Notes under the pieces: generated by a model
Databases searched by the model: none
What the model was told of the DNA's origin: nothing
The model's input: the letters and a program-made list of their open reading frames with translations, nothing else
Made by a program: the position numbers and the translations under genes
Assembly (NCBI GenBank): GCA_002869605.1
Contig: PKUI01000085.1
Coordinates: forward strand, 347-24,113
Reading direction: 5' to 3'
DNA: 23,767 bases
DNA from: Desulfuromonas sp.
Lineage (GTDB): Bacteria > Desulfobacterota > Desulfuromonadia > Desulfuromonadales > SZUA-401
In this document: positions 21,745 to 23,767 of the stretch, one piece after another
Position numbering within the stretch: the first letter of the stretch is position 1
How the letters are laid out: each line of letters begins with the position of its first letter

Positions 21745-22967
21745 AACGGATCGCGGTGCTAGCCATCGGCAGCGAACTGCTCGACGGCCGGGTCAGCGAC
21801 ACCAATACCGCCGACATTGCCCGCATTCTGCGTCGGCGCGGCCTGCAAATAACCGAAAGTCGCTGTGTCGGCGACGATCCCGAGGCCATCGCCACCCAAC
21901 TGCAGGAGATGACCCGCGCCTGCGACGTACTCCTGGTCACCGGCGGCCTCGGGCCGACCGATGACGACCTGACGGCCGCTGCGTCCGCCGCCGCCTTTAA
22001 CCTGCCGCTCGAGGAAAACCGTGCCGCGCTGCAGCTTATCGAAGCTTTTTTCCAACGCAGCGCGCGCCCGATGCACGCCGCCAACCGCAAACAAGCACTC
22101 CTCCCCATGGGCGTAACGCCCCTGCCCAACCCGTCGGGAAGCGCCCCCGGGTTTCTGCTCGAGCAGCAAGGCTGCCAGACCTACTTTCTCCCCGGGGTAC
22201 CGAAGGAGATGCGCATCATGCTGCAGGAGGGCGTTCTCCCCGGCCTCGCTGAGGCCGCTCCTCCCCTTCACCAGAAGACCCTCAAGATCCTCGGGATTGC
22301 AGAATCACACCTGCAGGAGAAGCTGCGCGGAGTCACCTTCCCTGGACAGATTGAGCCTTCCTTCACCCTCGACTACCCGCTGGTGCTGCTGACCTTCGAG
22401 GCTTGCGGAGAAACGGCTCCCGAGCTGCTTGAAGCGTGCGCGACACCGGTGCGAACGCTGCTCGGCAACGCGCTGGTCGCAGAAGATGAACAGACCCTGC
22501 CGGGTGTCGTGGCGACACTGCTGACCGAACGGGAAGTGAGCCTGTCGCTCGCCGAATCATGCACCGGCGGCATGGTCGCCGAACTACTGACCGAGGTTCC
22601 GGGAGCCTCGCGGTTTCTGGAACGGGGCGCCGTAACCTATGCCAATTCCGCCAAACAGGACTGGCTCGACGTCCCGGAAGAAGCCCTCGAACAGCACGGT
22701 GCCGTCAGCGAAGAGGTGGCCCACGCCATGGCCATCGGCATACGTCAGGCTGCCACGACCGATTACGCCCTGGCACTCACCGGCATCGCCGGACCTGACG
22801 GCGGCACGGCAGAAAAACCGGTCGGCACGGTGTACGTCGCCCTGGCCAGCCGCACCGGCTGCACGGTTGAGCACCTGCAACTCAAGGGAGGACGCAGTCA
22901 GATCCGCCGCGCTGCGGCCTTTCGCAGCCTCGACCTGCTGCGCCGGCGTCTGCTTGAAACCGAGTGA
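21741..22967 (+). CDS. cinA: CinA family protein, nicotinamide-nucleotide amidase
   Basis: A 408-residue two-domain protein. The N-terminal MoCF-like COG1058 domain (about 1-170) has AIGSELLDGRVSDTNT (8-23) and VTGGLGPTDDDLT (66-78), associated with ADP-ribose pyrophosphatase activity in some relatives. The C-terminal PncC domain (about 250-405) deamidates nicotinamide mononucleotide back to nicotinic acid mononucleotide; it has LAESCTGG with catalytic S273, YANSAK, HGAVSEEVA and ALTGIAGPDGGT. The ATG overlaps the pgpA stop by 4 bp. The neighbouring thpR and recA repeat a synteny known for cinA. Both domains look complete. Confidence 0.94.
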   Translation: MKRIAVLAIGSELLDGRVSDTNTADIARILRRRGLQITESRCVGDDPEAIATQLQEMTRACDVLLVTGGLGPTDDDLTAAASAAAFNLPLEENRAALQLIEAFFQRSARPMHAANRKQALLPMGVTPLPNPSGSAPGFLLEQQGCQTYFLPGVPKEMRIMLQEGVLPGLAEAAPPLHQKTLKILGIAESHLQEKLRGVTFPGQIEPSFTLDYPLVLLTFEACGETAPELLEACATPVRTLLGNALVAEDEQTLPGVVATLLTEREVSLSLAESCTGGMVAELLTEVPGASRFLERGAVTYANSAKQDWLDVPEEALEQHGAVSEEVAHAMAIGIRQAATTDYALALTGIAGPDGGTAEKPVGTVYVALASRTGCTVEHLQLKGGRSQIRRAAAFRSLDLLRRRLLETE

Positions 22968-22994
22968 CATTTTCTGTCTCAGGAGAGCTCCAGG

Positions 22995-23585
22995 ATGGAA
23001 ACCACCAAGGGAAGCCGCACGATTCGCGCCTTTTGTGCGATCCCGCTTGACGCCCCCTTGCGCAAGCAGATCGCTCAGCTGCAGCAGCACCTCGCAGAAA
23101 AACTCCCGGGAGTACGCTGGAGCCGCCTGGAAAACCTCCATCTGACCCTGCGGTTTTTCGGTGACATTGAGGCAGAATCCCTTGAAAAAGCAGCGAAACT
23201 TATGCTATTTGTAAATGCTTTGGGTGGTCCCTTCAAACTGCCGCTGCAACGACTCGGAGCCTTCCCGTCCACGACCCGTCCACGCGTGCTGTGGCTCGGT
23301 TTTGCGGGCTGCGACGCCATGCAGCAACTCTACGCCCGTTGCAGCGACTTGCTGCACCAAGCCGGCATCCCGAAAGAGGCACGCCCCTTTACGCCCCACC
23401 TGACACTGGGACGGGCCAAGGGACGCTTACCGGATGTCACCGAGCTATTGCGGCACGAAGAGTGTGACATCCAGGGCGTTCTGCCGATCGAACGGCTTGT
23501 CTTCTACCGGAGCAGGCTGCTCCCGGCGGGAGCGGAACATACTCCGCTGTATACTGTCGAGCTCGATCGTTCGACAACAAACTGA
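22995..23585 (+). CDS. thpR: RNA 2',3'-cyclic phosphodiesterase (2H family)
   Basis: A 196-residue member of the 2H phosphoesterase superfamily, formerly annotated as LigT, acting on 2',3'-cyclic phosphate RNA ends. The two catalytic HxTx motifs are H49-L-T51-L in NLHLTLRFFG and H135-L-T137-L in PFTPHLTLGRAK. An RAFCAIPLD start (11-19) and the ending FYRSRLLPAGAEHTPL are also characteristic. The ATG at 22995 has AGGAGAG 7 nt upstream. It lies 27 nt after cinA and 27 nt before recA, so cinA-thpR-recA are probably cotranscribed at least in part. Confidence 0.93.
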   Translation: METTKGSRTIRAFCAIPLDAPLRKQIAQLQQHLAEKLPGVRWSRLENLHLTLRFFGDIEAESLEKAAKLMLFVNALGGPFKLPLQRLGAFPSTTRPRVLWLGFAGCDAMQQLYARCSDLLHQAGIPKEARPFTPHLTLGRAKGRLPDVTELLRHEECDIQGVLPIERLVFYRSRLLPAGAEHTPLYTVELDRSTTN

Positions 23586-23612
23586 CCACTTTAACGTTCC
23601 GGAGGATTTCAC

Positions 23613-23767
23613 ATGAGCGACAACAACCGCAGCCGGGCCATCGACCTGGCCATTGGCCAGATCGAGAAACAGTTCGGCAAGGGAAGCATCATGCGCCTCG
23701 GCGAAGACACCACGCTTCCCGGCGTCAAGGCAATATCCACCGGTGCCCTCTCCCTCGACATCGCCCT
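23613..23767 (+). CDS. recA: RecA recombinase, 5' end only
   Basis: The first 51 codons of recA, the strand-exchange ATPase of homologous recombination and SOS induction. The sequence [20 protein letters not shown], then [11 protein letters not shown] and [12 protein letters not shown], is diagnostic of RecA; the Walker A motif lies past the window end. The ATG at 23613 has GGAGG at 23601-23605 with a 7-nt gap. I find no clear LexA box or strong promoter in the 27-bp gap, so transcription may start inside or before thpR. The gene is cut by the window edge, not broken. Confidence 0.95.
   Translation, partial: MSDNNRSRAIDLAIGQIEKQFGKGSIMRLGEDTTLPGVKAISTGALSLDIA

Noticed and set aside
23586..23612. 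LexA box in front of recA
   Set aside because: No convincing palindromic SOS operator is visible in the 27-bp gap; it may lie upstream or be of a type I cannot recognise.
1..23767. Mobile elements, CRISPR arrays, tRNA or rRNA genes
   Set aside because: No transposase or integrase motifs, no regularly spaced repeats and no recognisable structural RNA genes were seen by eye.

Overview
This window reads as chromosomal DNA of a GC-rich (roughly 60% GC) Gram-negative bacterium, most likely a Desulfuromonadales/Geobacter-type deltaproteobacterium. The assignment is inferred from gene content: a proteobacterial envelope and cell-division set, RNase J, LarB/LarC, Cache-type sensor kinases with sigma-54 activators, abundant cyclic-dinucleotide proteins, and cinA-thpR-recA synteny. 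I see no insertion sequence, CRISPR array, tRNA or rRNA. Genes are densely packed and many overlap by 4 bp.

Layout. 1-2365: 3'-truncated coaE (minus) diverging from a long-chain acyl-CoA synthetase. 2484-6046: a HEAT-repeat protein and an HD-GYP protein that share an N-terminal module, then a convergent small HEAT-repeat gene. 6217-10590: a tandem-Cache histidine kinase, an NtrC-type response regulator, then an intergenic region with two identical inverted repeats, an IHF-like site and a -24/-12 promoter ahead of a Cys-rich six-TM membrane protein. 10669-11505: ssb and a PilZ gene (minus). 11661-17233: plsC, RNase J, uppP and ftsK. 17316-18362: a secreted protein gene (minus) with a long leader that folds like a GEMM-I (cyclic-dinucleotide) riboswitch followed by an intrinsic terminator. 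18463-23767: DUF362 protein, then larB-larC-pgpA-cinA (each pair overlapping by 4 bp), thpR and the 5' end of recA.

Two regions stand out. First, 9556-9798 has the full architecture of an enhancer-dependent sigma-54 promoter directly downstream of its likely activator gene. This predicts a self-contained circuit from Cache sensor to NtrC-type regulator to membrane protein, the last with a distant resemblance to acetate-family (GPR1/FUN34/YaaH) transporters. Second, 18214-18362 (minus) resembles a GEMM-I aptamer. It has a GNRA-capped P2, a conserved-spacing J2/3 and a bulged P3, and carries A at the position equivalent to Vc2 G20, the change linked to cyclic AMP-GMP sensing in Geobacter. Its 3' edge is complementary to the 5' arm of the terminator. 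Together with the HD-GYP and PilZ genes, this makes the window rich in cyclic-dinucleotide signalling parts.

All calls rest on reading motifs by eye. No database search or folding program was run.
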